This document shows, piece after piece, positions 50,717 through 61,600 of a stretch of 64,000 nucleotides of DNA (position 1 is its first letter; each line of letters begins with the position of its first letter). The DNA comes from Argentina anserina (lineage: Eukaryota > Streptophyta > Magnoliopsida > Rosales > Rosaceae). The translations under genes and the position numbers were made by a program. The stretch is taken from the NCBI RefSeq assembly GCF_933775445.1, contig NC_065874.1:4793001-4857000 (forward strand). The letters run 5' to 3'. The notes below the pieces were generated by a model. That model did not search any database, had not been told where the DNA came from, and saw only the letters and a list, made by a program, of their open reading frames with translations.

Positions 50717-53170
50717 TGTAACGATTCCAAAATTTCGAGCATCAAAACTTAAAATTTCAAAGTCGTTAAACACCAAACAATCTCAACGAATCGAAATCAT
50801 TTAAAATGCCACAACGGATCATCTCTGAGTTCAAAATACAACTCAGTCAAACCGATTATTACAAACTAAATTATAATTCAACATTATAACAAATGGAAAT
50901 ATATAATCCTCACAACAACCTCACAAGATAGTCACACAAAATCCTCGCACCAGCTGGAAATAAATAACTTCAAGTTCTCTTAGCAGTCCGTCAATTCCCG
51001 CTAATCCACACCTGCAGAGTTATCCACTACACCATCGAATTGGTGCACCGGGATTGTAAACACAAACCCGGTAAGCTTTACAGCTCGTATGAGTAAAATA
51101 AAAACATAACTCGCATATCAATATATACGGAAATCCACAAATCAACAAATATAAATGCACCCATTAGTAAATGGACGGCCCATCTGGTTGTCCCGAAAAT
51201 ATGAAAATGAAAGTACTCATGAGCAATTGGGTAACCCCTCTGTTTACCCAAATGCATTTATAATACGGGTACTAATGAGCGCTGGTATACCTCTGTTACC
51301 CCTCACGTAGTACACCGCCGGCATTGGGCAACCTCCTCGCTACCCAACGCCCGACATTGGGTAACCTCCTCGCTACCCAACGTCTGACTTCGACCAACCT
51401 CATCACTACCCTAAGTCCGACTTCGGGCAACCTCCTCGCTACCCTAAGTCCGACATCGGGCAACCTCCTCGCTACCCGATGTCCGGCAGACAGACTAGAG
51501 CTCTAACTGTATCGTAACTTTCGCCCGTCAAAAGGCTAGGTTCCGACATGGCAACACGTCCGAAGACTGGTCCGAAGACAAAATGTTTTAACACTCCATG
51601 TTAAAATCACGTACAATAATCACACATCATATTGTACAAATAGCATCAACATGCTCAATAAATAATTCTCATCACCACCGTGATCATTTTCACAAACGAA
51701 ATCCTCACAGTATATAATATAGCAAACTATATATATATGTACCTATTTACCATTTATACAATATATATATAATCCATTATATCATATACATGTCATATTT
51801 CATAAACACGTCCGAAGACAAAACGTTTCAACAAATCTCAACGTTAAAACCACGTACAATAATCAACTCATTATTTGTACCAATTGCATCAATATGCTCA
51901 ACGTATAATTCTCATCACCACTGTGATCATATTCCCAAACGAAATCCTAACAGTATATAATATAGCAAACTATATATATATATGTACCTATTTACCATTT
52001 ATACAATATATATATAATACACTATATCATATACATGTCATATTTCATTCTTTAATATTTTGCAAAATCTTGAATCTCCGCAAGGGTAGATCCGTAAATA
52101 AGTGAGATTTTACTCACCTTCTTTCCTGCGTGCAACTTCCACGACACTGCAAGTAATTTCCTCACTCGTTTCGTCAGTCACCTAATAACATGATAAATGC
52201 TTAGAAAATGATACTTAAAATATCAGGTGACGATTTCAGTACAGCTAAATGTTGTTCATAAAACATTGTTCACATAACACTATTCATGTTTTACTAATCA
52301 CTGTTTTTACTAAACCACTGTTCACAGTTACCGTTTTTACCAAAACACTGTTCACAGTTACTAGTTCAACACAAAGTCTAATTCTGAGCCTAAACACTTC
52401 AATTTAACAAGAACCGAAAAGCCCCAATTTTAAAACCTAGAATTTCTTTTCTTCGATTCTCCTAGCACAAAACGATTGGGGTTAAATCTTTTGGAGGGTT
52501 TGTAGTATGGAAGGAGACCTTCAAAATGAACCAAGAATCGTGCCGATTGAATGCTGGAGGAGAGAGATCCGACGAGTTGAAATTCGGCAAAATATGCTTT
52601 TTCGGGAGAACTTCCGGGCTTCAGCGCTCCTAAACGGCGGCGAGATGGCGGGTGACGCTACCACCAATCGACAGGGGATGCAGCAACCTTTCAAACGTGA
52701 CCGGTGCGCCGCTCTATGGTGGCCGGACGGCGGAGATCTGGCGGCCCAAAGTCGGCTACTCGGGAGAGAAATTTCTGGATTTTTTTCGGGTGAACAGTAT
52801 CCGTGAACAGTACCGATCCGAATTTCTGATTTTTCTCCCATTTTTCTCTTTAATTCCCCTATTTATACTATTTTCCAAAATTGTCCAAATATCTTTTGAT
52901 TCGTAACTTCTTCATACGAACTCCGATTCAGGCGTGCCACGTGTCTACTAATTCGTATCGACGAGCTATACAACTTTCATGTAAGAAGTTTCATAAGAAT
53001 CCCAATGAGTCAAAAGTCAACTCTTAGACTCGTCAAATTGAATATTTCCGAACAATTAATATTTTGAACCCTTTTGTTTTCATTCTCGGCTAATAAAATT
53101 GGACAATGACCAACTTAATAATATCCGTGAACTCATTGGAAATTACATATGAATTTTTCGGGTTATTACA
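50717..53170 (-). mobile_element. Gypsy solo LTR, 2454 bp, with target duplication GCGTA
   Basis: The LTR runs TGTAACGATT to GGTTATTACA and is flanked by perfect 5-base duplications GCGTA at 50712-50716 and 53171-53175. It aligns with the LTRs at 37550 and 951. With one LTR and no interior, it is the product of recombination between the two LTRs of a complete insertion. It is the youngest event inside CACTA-1, because it cuts the captured RNase H gene. Confidence 0.95.
51320..51484. repeat. 33-bp minisatellite, 5 units, inside the solo LTR
   Basis: Five units of exactly 33 bases follow one another, each with CAACCTCCTCGCTACCC or a close variant. The unit length keeps a reading frame of 11-residue repeats (NLLATxxPTSG), but no gene contains it and the other LTR copies lack the array. 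Confidence 0.92.
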
Positions 53171-54095
53171 GCGTAACAATGTGTTGTGGAAAGGTACGTC
53201 TTTTCAACCTTTGAATATGATTCATTGGGTGTATAAAATGTTGGATGAATTTCAGTTTTATCATCCGAAGGTAGTGGGGAATAAGAAGAGAGTTCATGTT
53301 AAGTGGCCGTCCCCCCTCAGGGGACGCCTGAAGTTAAATATATATGGTTCTTTTGAATCAAGGACAAATGGGGGTGGAGTCGGGATAGTTTGTAGGAACG
53401 ATAATGGAAGGAGTATCATTGTATGTGCTAAGTCTTATCTATATGCTCACTCAGCTCTTGCTATAGAGGCTGAGGCGTGCAGATAGGGTTTGCTTCTTAT
53501 TCTACGCCAAGGTTGGGTTAACATTGACATTGAAAGTAATTCTTCTGTGTTGGTAGCTGCTCTTAATTCTTCTCGAGCAGATTTATTGGAGGTGGGTTGA
53601 ATTATAGAAGATTGCAAACGATATTTACTTGCTTTGCCTTCTTCTACTATTAGTCACATTTTCCGAGAAGCTAATGGTATTGCAGATCATCTTGCTCACT
53701 TTGTTTGTGGTGATTCTATGGATAGTGTTAGGTTTGAGGAGTCTCCTGACATCATACATGATGCGCTCTACAAGGATGTGTGGGAGTTCTATTTGTAGCA
53801 CGGGGTATTGGTCTTATGTCCCCCTTGTTGCAAACTAATTTATCTACTAAATAATATTTGCGACTTCTAGCTGGTGTTAGGGGCTATGCCTTAAACACGT
53901 TAACAGTATCAAAGGATAAAACAAATAATATCTTGCACTTACTGTATACAATGGACATTGATTGTCAATGTGAGGAAAAATATACCCACTGATTTTGTAT
54001 ATCAGTGTGCCACTATTTCAATTTTGGCATTGATAAATCTTTAGTGCCTGAACAGGGGGTGGTAATGCCTAATGGGGGATTTTGTAGTAGTGAGG

Positions 54096-54831
54096 AGAAA
54101 AGAGAAAACAGAGTTAGGTAATGTAAAAAAGAACAGTGGATAAGAGAATCCAAAGCTGAATGATATATCGCAGGTGAAACTCATTCTTATTAAAACAATC
54201 CCAAGGGTGGCAATTCTCTTCCAATTATGGTCTCATAATTACGCGAAATCTCTAATTAAATATATTTTGATCTAACTGGTGAGACGTTGGGATGAATAAC
54301 AAAAAACCTTATCAGGATAATTAATGGCGCTGTTAAGCAAAGATCATGTGATTGGCAGTGAAATGTATGCGCGGCAGCCCAAATATATTACGTATGGATA
54401 TCTAATACACAGGGCCAAACTGAGATTTAGAGACTTGAGGCGAGCTCCAAGAGTGTTGCCCTCAATGCTCGCACAATAATGAAAAATCAACGGCGACTAT
54501 GAAATTGTGTCACCGTTTCTTATCTAAACGCTCACGATGTCCCTCATTTCCTATTCTAATACCATCATATTAAAGCCAGATCAAATTCGCTGTCACTACA
54601 ACATGTGATCACTAACTTAGGTTATTTAAAGAAATTTTGCATAAATTGGTGCCCCTTAATTAAGTCATCAACATTTGGTGCCTGAGGCGGTTGCCTCATT
54701 GACTTCACCTCAAGTACGAGCATGCTAATACATCAACTTTTTTTCTAGAATTAAAAAAAAAGGTTGATGTATTAGATATCCATACGTAATATATTTGGTG
54801 AACATGATGTATCAGATGAGACCTGGTCCAG
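54096..54831. other. Spacer with a perfect 30-bp inverted repeat
   Basis: No gene is visible. CCAAATATATTACGTATGGA and the next ten bases (54379-54408) recur exactly inverted at 54769-54798. Beside the right copy a smaller hairpin (AATACATCAAC at 54727 and GTTGATGTATT at 54763) is present. The 360 bases between may be a small element, with no target duplication found. Confidence 0.6.
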
Positions 54832-57345
54832 ATGAGACCTCGTCTCATATTTGATTCCAAGGCGTTTTGTGAGAGAGTTTTCACCACAAGGTGAGTCTAA
54901 ACTCTTATTTTTTTCACTACGCCTAACAAACGTATAATCGATAGGATTTACATGTGCGGTGTTGGCATTTCCTGACTAATGACGTATCTCTTTGTTAGAA
55001 CTGGATCCCATGGCTTTCCAAGAGACTGTGGCGGCGACGTAGGTCGATCATCACCATCAGTTCATGCCAGATAACACTTTCCATGTATGCCAATCTACAA
55101 TGTTGGAATTTAGCTTCAACAGAGTATATATGTATGGTTCGACATCAAACTCTTTCAACATCGTCATTTATCGAGATCTCTCTTTGGATTGGTATTGACA
55201 TTGAGGCGTCCCCCAAAGATAACCATCATCCAAGAAAACAAACGAGTGAGTATCATTGATCATAGATCAAGTTGTGCCATAACTCGCATTCAACAAGTAT
55301 TATCAAACCAAGTGGTCTCTCAACACTTACGTGAGAGCCACAGCCAAGTGACACCATCTACCACATTTTTGGAGTCCCCACGTCACCAACAAAAAGTGAC
55401 TACATGTCCATCTGTCGAACATTAATCCTTATAGGCATAGTTGCATCATGTATCTCTAATCTCGTCACTTCCACTTTTATGACTATTTAAGAACATGATG
55501 AGGCGCAGTGAGACAAATCATGACAAAACTAAGTCGTTTAACTTGAACAAACTTGTTCTTCTCTCCCCCTAACGACGGGGAAACTGGCTCATCAAAAGTG
55601 ACTAAACGAGATTGTTAAGGTCTTTATAAGCGGACATAAGGGTGGAAGTTTATGTCTTATTCCAAGTCAAAATTTAACATCAAATAACCCATCATTATGC
55701 GCTTTTGGATGCGCAATTTGACACATAAAATATGTTGACGATAAACCGTTAACATAATCCGTTAACAAACATGCATATTGTTAGATTTGAAACACTAACA
55801 TGCAAAACATTACAAACGTAACGTCAATGATGGTGGTATAGATGGATACCGTAAAACAAGACACGCTACAAGCCATAGCTTATCATTCCATAAAAAAACT
55901 TTTAGTTTATCGTGCTAAGCATGAGACCGATCAATATATATGGATCTCAATATATGGATCTCGGTGAACCATGAACACATCATTAACCAATACCGAATCT
56001 CTGTTTTATACTTCCTTGAACAAATGACTGACTTTCCGAACCCTTATTGCTACCAAATTTAGGAGCAAGTACATATGGGTGTCAGGAATCCAATGCCTCT
56101 GGCCTCATTGCCGGAACCGATCGGAGACACTGTACCGGCCGGAATACTCGTCGGAGGTCAGTGACCACTTGTGTCGAGCGGTTCACCATGTTCCAGGTCT
56201 CGAAATGCCCTCACATTTTGTGAGTATGTAACCTTAGATGTTAGAAATTATTTGCCGCAAGTAGCACCTCAATAACCCACCGAAAAGTAGGTGAACCAGT
56301 TCTCACAATGACAAGTCCACAATCTGTAAATCCTGGAATTTTAGGATTTTTCAAATTTTTGTCATTGTTTGGGTGCCCCATAACATCAACGTTTTATGGT
56401 TTGAGTTTGACCATGATATATGTATCAACACAACATACGTTATCCTCAAAGTGAAGCATGATAAGCCAATTTCGGCTTCCATTTTATGTCTCATTCTCTT
56501 TAGCGTAGGTGGATGTATGCCACTTCTAAACTTTGCTAAAGAATAGACTTTAAGGTTGAGCATAGTCAATGAAGGATCATATGGGGGTTTCTGCATTTTT
56601 TAACACATATTACATCTTTATTACTTTGGACGAATTTTATTGATCCGTTTAACTTCTTTCCTCAAAAGAATAGCCTATTAACACATATATTACATAAAAA
56701 CTCTTTCACAATGAGTTTGTGGGTGATACACGTGGCATAAGTATTGCCTTTAACTAGCGTATCGTCTCAAATAATTTCATGGTTCCGTTGTAAATTCATC
56801 AACGTAGACAATTACTATAACAAAACTATTTCATAGGTTCAATTGCTCTCTTGATGCAAAAAAAAAACATGTGACTTGAATCATAACGCCATAAGGCATA
56901 TAAACTTAAGCATTAAACTACTCTTTGATTTTTTTGTGATCATCTAGCCATCGTAGTCACGATGGATTAAAACTAAATCCATTAATAGCTTTCATTTAGC
57001 TATGTACTCAACGTCTCTTTAACATATTCATAAACAAGAATATAGAGACAAGTAGTCTTAGGTCAAGACATATAAATATCACAGTATAAAGCTCGGCAAG
57101 TGCAATAATATAGCCCCAAATAGACGCTTAACGTTACTAAAGGGTTTTAGACCCACAAATGTCATTCACGAGTAATTTTGACTTGTAAATATCATGCATA
57201 TACACCGTAGATCCAAATACAAGGATCTATGTTGCCTAGTTATACCCAAAAGGGTTGTCGGCGTAAAACAAATATAGCAAAAAAAGGCTCGGAGTTCGTG
57301 AGGTGGCCGTGCGGGGGGCCGTGCAGAGGCTGCGGGGGGGGGGGG
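54832..57345 (-). mobile_element. Decayed copia interior, copy 2
   Basis: It matches 11610-12370 and then, without the gypsy and other inserts there, 15041-16050. It carries about 680 extra bases at 56013-56695. This copy therefore shows what the first looked like before the 2.65 kb of inserts at 12384-15040. No intact domain remains. Confidence 0.6.
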
Positions 57346-58090
57346 GGGTAAGTGGCAAATGTGATTTATTCAAAACATATTCAAAAGAAAGCCAATACTC
57401 CATTGAATACGTCTGCAGATTATTAAATACTTTTTATGACGAACATATCCAAAAAGAGATTGGGGTAGTAGAATTTGATCCATCAAGACCTAGTCTGATT
57501 GATTCCTAAAAATGCAATATAAAAGTTGCAGATCAACTCGAAAGGTTTAATCTTCGATTAGATCAACTCAAAGAGATAAATTCTCGAGTAACAAAGTTTG
57601 AGATAAAGATAGATTACCTCAAAGGAGGGCAATATTATTTAGATATTGAGAAGAAGTTAGCCAGATCAGATAATCTCTCTATTATTATTCATCAACAAGC
57701 AGCTGAATTAAGAGATACTCAGGAAAACCTGAAAAAGTTTTTAGAAACTCTTGTATCCAGAATAGGATGAATCAAAAAGTAGATCTAAAAGTAAAGGAAA
57801 AGGATAGTAGGGTTTTAAGTTTTTACCTCCCTACTTAGAAACTTAGCGAAAACGTTGATCCTCTTATACATCAACAAAATTACAGCATAGCCTATCTTCA
57901 AGAAATAGGCGATAAGCTCGAAGAACAATTCCGAGAACTAAGCAGAAGAATCACAAGTTTACAAAATTTTGTAGAAAAAATGAAAGAAACATATGATAAG
58001 ATAGATGAAGAAGCACTAGCATAGATTATTACTAGTAAAATACCTTCACCAAAAGGAGAGGGTAAACTCAAGTTTAGTGAACCTAAACTA
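57345..58090 (+). pseudogene. Two decayed overlapping ORFs, possibly an endogenous pararetrovirus remnant
   Basis: A first broken frame (57345-57770, stop near 57507) encodes charged, coiled-coil-like sequence. Its TGA overlaps the ATG of a second frame as ATGA at 57767-57770. The second (57767-58024) has one internal TAG and a segment NVDPLIHQQNYS followed by a helix, then a stop. The ATGA overlap between small coiled-coil ORFs is the layout of badnavirus-like Caulimoviridae. The call is weak: no polymerase or movement-protein sequence is present, and a retroelement origin is possible. It is not functional. Confidence 0.35.
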
Positions 58091-58106
58091 CTTGAGTGGA
58101 AAGATT

Positions 58107-58169
58107 GAAGAAAGATGAATCAGTGCTTAGGACTAAATTACCCCTCTAATAGAGCCGGATGTCCCTGCA
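58107..58169. repeat. Short repeat shared with 24405-24470
   Basis: AAGAAAGATGAATCAGTG through GAGCCGGATGTCCCTGC repeats the 24.4 kb sequence with few differences. Confidence 0.75.
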
Positions 58170-59107
58170 ACTAGCGGTGTCAAAGACGACGTGTCTATAT
58201 GGTGGGTTGGTGTTCAAATTATGTGTACCAAAACGCTTGATTTGAAACTTCATGTATGGAAATTATTAGTGGTCAATAATTGGTGTACTATTTGTAAAAT
58301 TTTGCGTGATAATTAAGTAGGCGGTATGCAGGCGGTCAACTCCTAGCACCTAAACGGTTTCGAATTATTAAATATTTTTATATTTTTCTACATGTATTTA
58401 AATTATTTTTATGATTAAAAATATATAATATGTTCAATATTAATTTTGAAAATAGTCTAAATTCACAATAACTTAAATGGAAAGTCCATACAAAAATAAA
58501 AGAACAAAACACAAATTATAAAAGCAAATGCATACCTAAATCTCAAGTTATTCCTTTTTAAATCATTTCCTAACTTCTTCGGTATCAGGGTCAAACTCAA
58601 TGTTCATATCTCCTTCCTCATCTTCTGTGTCCTCATCCGAAATAAAATCTTTATCATGAAGTTCTCTTATTTCCACACTCCTAGTCCTAGGCCGGGTAAA
58701 CACATTATCCACTCCCAAAGTCTCTCCCTCCACACTAGTAATATCTGACTCTTCTTCTTCTTCCTCATCACCACCATCAACAATCCACCCTTGAGCCTTA
58801 CTAGCTTCCTCACCAAGTAATACATCTACTCCTAACTCTTGTATTCTTCTCTTTTTGTTGATTATCTTAGCATTAAATTGAACATAGACTACATTTGTTC
58901 AATCTTGAAGCATCTAGTCTATTTCTATTTTATGTTTTTTTAGTCAACTTTATTATTGATCGCCTAGGCCCGCCTAGAACCGCCTAGGACCGCCTAGGCG
59001 GCCGCCTAATTCACAGAACGCTGAGAATGGCCGCCGAGGCAAAAATCGTGGCGGCAACTGACCTCCTAGCGCCTAGGCGGCCGCGTAAGCCGTTTTTTAG
59101 AACACTG
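58160..59107 (-). mobile_element. Internally deleted hAT element
   Basis: The right end CGTTTTTTAGAACACTG is the complement of a hAT terminus (CAGTGTTCTAAAA). Inside it are several CGCCTAGG/CGGCCGCC subterminal motifs. On the minus strand, 58890-58563 encodes a transposase C-terminal tail: KKRRIQELGVDVLLGEE, GWIVDGGDEEEEEES and a TGA at 58563-58565, with no upstream catalytic part. The opposite end near 58160 is not clear, so the target duplication cannot be verified. In paralogous copies the sequence after 59107 is uninterrupted upstream. Confidence 0.7.
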
Positions 59108-59115
59108 GAAAAAAC

Positions 59116-60446
59116 TCGTTACAATATTTCAGCTTGCTATTTGATCATAAGAATCTTCTTAACTTTTAGCCACCCCACCTTAGTTTTAGTCTATGCAACA
59201 TTTGCTTGCATCACTCTTGGTGTCACCGATCACGACTCAACCAAGGAAATTAAATTGACACTATGAGAAAATAGTCAACCAAGTATTTTAATGTTCATTT
59301 TCTTTCTGCCTATGCATGCATGTACGTATGCAACTATTATTGCTGACTAAATCATAGAGAACTATTACTTTTCATCAAAAACTATTATTATTGCTGATTC
59401 AATCATCGAAAAAAAAAACTATTATTGCTGATTATACAACCCATAGATTTCATTTTGAGCGGTGGAGGATATCCCATCAGCTAAGATATAATTCATAGAT
59501 CGATGTTATATTGATGAATTATAGCTTGATTATTTCTTATGAGTTGAAACTTTTATTACTAAACATGTTATCAAAATATTGTTTGAACTTGGACATACTG
59601 CAAACTCGTATATATGTTTACTGATGCATGTATCGGAGTAGACGTAGGAACTTAATTTAAGGCCTAAATACAAAGAACACGTTTTGTATTTTCTATCTAG
59701 AACTAGCTAGAAGATCCTTTGGTGTGGTGACAATGACTGCAAGTTTGACTAAATTTTATTTCCTTTCAGCAAAATGGTGGATACACGAGTGTATACACAT
59801 CTTACTATGTATAGTATATGCTAGCAGATCGAGGATACTCCGAATTGAACAAAAATGTTTACACTGACACAGTAAGATTAATGTTAACTAGGTTTGATCT
59901 CAATTCGGTTTCCACTATTGTATTTCATTGTTTTGGTCAAGTTTTTTTTGGTACACAGATATCATCGTCTCCGTACGTTTGTTGTATTATCAAGCTTTAT
60001 TTAGACTCCCAGAAGAAAATTTATGAAAGTTTAGTTAGGCAGACATTTTGGAATATAAGGGGAGTTCAACAGTTGCAGTATTTACTCCGCCATCTGCATG
60101 GATAGTACTCTTGGCAGCACGTTTTCTCTAGTCTATGCCTTGCTATAATTTCCACATTTGTTTCTTTCCCCTCCCAGAAGAAATTTTATGAAATTTTAGT
60201 TAGGCAGACATTTTGGAATATAAGGGGAGTTCAACAGTTGCAGTATTTACTCCTTCAACAGTTGTAGCACCTTTTCTCTAGTCTATGCCTTGCTATAATT
60301 TACACATTTGTTTCTTTCCCCTGGTTCCTTCCTGGTTGCTTCGATTCATTCCAGAAACTTGATCTTTCATATACTCAGATGTGCTAATCTACAATGTCTA
60401 ATTGTCTATATAAAGCCTATATCCATTAATTATTAACAATTTTCTC
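59116..60446. repeat. Duplicated P450-upstream block, copy C, first part
   Basis: It aligns with 7014-8920 minus the MITE. No P450 exon lies to its left; instead it abuts a hAT remnant. A ~166-base segment (60007-60095, CCCAGAAGAAAATTTATG onward) is partly repeated at 60174-60255, a local tandem duplication not found in copy A. Confidence 0.8.
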
Positions 60447-61600
60447 ATGGCGGATTGGCTGGGTTGAATGGTGACGATGTGCTTCTCCGCTACAACCAAG
60501 GACTATGACTCTCTAGCAGAGGCTGGTGTCAACGGCGGGGGTCGACAACGTGCCGGCCGTACTCAAATCATCCATTGGAGACTCCAATGGTGGGGACGGC
60601 CTGGGCTCATTTGGGACTGGGTCGGGGACAACTAGGGTGGGCTTGGGTCTTTGGCCCAAGTCTATTTTTTTAGTTTTTATTTTGTATATTTTAATTAAGT
60701 TTATAGTGTTAAGGGTTGTGTCGCAGAATGTGTCATGCCTATGGTGTCGTTTCAAAGGATTATCGGTTCTCACGTTTGTTATTTCTTGTCATCAAAGTAC
60801 TGGAGAGGTGGCCTTTGAATATATATTGGTACTTATGGTATATAGTGTTTGAAGGGGGTTGTTTCTTCTTGAGGTTGACTGTAAGGATATATTGAGATTT
60901 CTGGAATATTTGTTTTGTTACAGTTGAACCCTTATTGGTTATTGTAATGGCTGAGTTTTTGGGTATGGAGGCGTGGGGTAAGTTATGTCCTCTATCGATA
61001 TTTCCCATGGTTGTACTTTTTCTTTTATATATATATATATTTTTCCTTCTAAAAAAAAGAGGTTTGTTCCCTCTTGATACTATTGGCAGGTGCAGCATCA
61101 GCATTAAGATTCTATTGTATATAATAACATAGCCATAGACTCTACGTTTTACCTTACAAAGCTACATGTATATACCTCTCTTTACAAAGCAACAAAAATC
61201 ATCAAGATGGTATTGTGCATAATATATATACATTTTTTCAGGTATAATAGCATCAACATAGTTACATTCTAAAAAAAAATAATAGTTACAGCTGCAATGT
61301 AAATCAATATGATGTAAAGCAAGACCATCCAGAGAGTAGATTGCTCTATGTCTTTATGCACAAAATGATTCACATTCACACTTAATTACAGTGGTAAAAA
61401 TTATTAGTGACTTTTAGTTGATATATTGTTTGTAAAACTTTCCCTAAAGAATATAAGAAGTATGTCACTTTGTCGTCTTTTAACTAAACAAACATAAACT
61501 GCATGACATGACTAGCCTTCTTGCACACCCGTGTGTACGTGCAAAAGAGTCGTGTTCGTGCGTAAAAAAATGTTATATTGTTTTATTTAGTGTACAAAAT
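60447..61600. other. Insert in copy C, with repeat R1 copy 3
   Basis: This 1.15 kb is absent from copy A, where about 25 other bases stand instead. The part to about 61080 ends with a T-rich tail after TATATATATATATTTTTCC, suggestive of a LINE 3' end, but no coding domain supports it. From 61095 to 61400 it holds the third copy of R1, without the CACTA terminus. Confidence 0.5.

Larger units (their letters stand above)
50588..53798 (+). pseudogene. RNase H-domain (RVT_3 / LINE-type) gene fragment split by a solo LTR
   Basis: The left piece ends LWAIWHER at 50716. The right piece resumes at 53176 as NNVLWKGTSF, giving the usual lead-in and an RNase H fold: KLNIYGSFE, then EAEACR, DIESNSSVLVAAL, FREANGIADHLAHF and the stop at 53796-53798. 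Two of the four acidic positions expected in the active site are gone (Asp to Tyr in NIYG, Asp to Asn in ESNS), and stops at 53484-53486 and about 53598 break the frame. Such domains occur in plant LINE elements and in single-domain host proteins. Confidence 0.8.
44394..54092. mobile_element. CACTA-1, complete 9.7 kb CACTA element with captured gene pieces
   Basis: The left end is CACTACTACAATTATCCC and the right end is GGGATTTTGTAGTAGTG, inverted CACTACTACAA termini. The target duplication AGG lies at 44391-44393 and 54093-54095. No TNP2-like transposase is readable, so it was mobilised in trans. It contains a topoisomerase II fragment (minus strand), an RNase H-domain gene fragment, a 402-bp foldback MITE and a solo gypsy LTR that came later. 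The stretch 44430-48000 is AT-rich with no recognisable gene. Its truncated relative is at 372-950. Confidence 0.9.

Noticed and set aside
51324..51506. Protein of 11-residue NLLAT repeats
   Set aside because: The frame follows a 33-bp minisatellite inside a solo LTR, without a gene context.
52507..52841. ORFs on both strands in the solo LTR
   Set aside because: The paralogous LTR at 14254-14631 does not conserve the frame.
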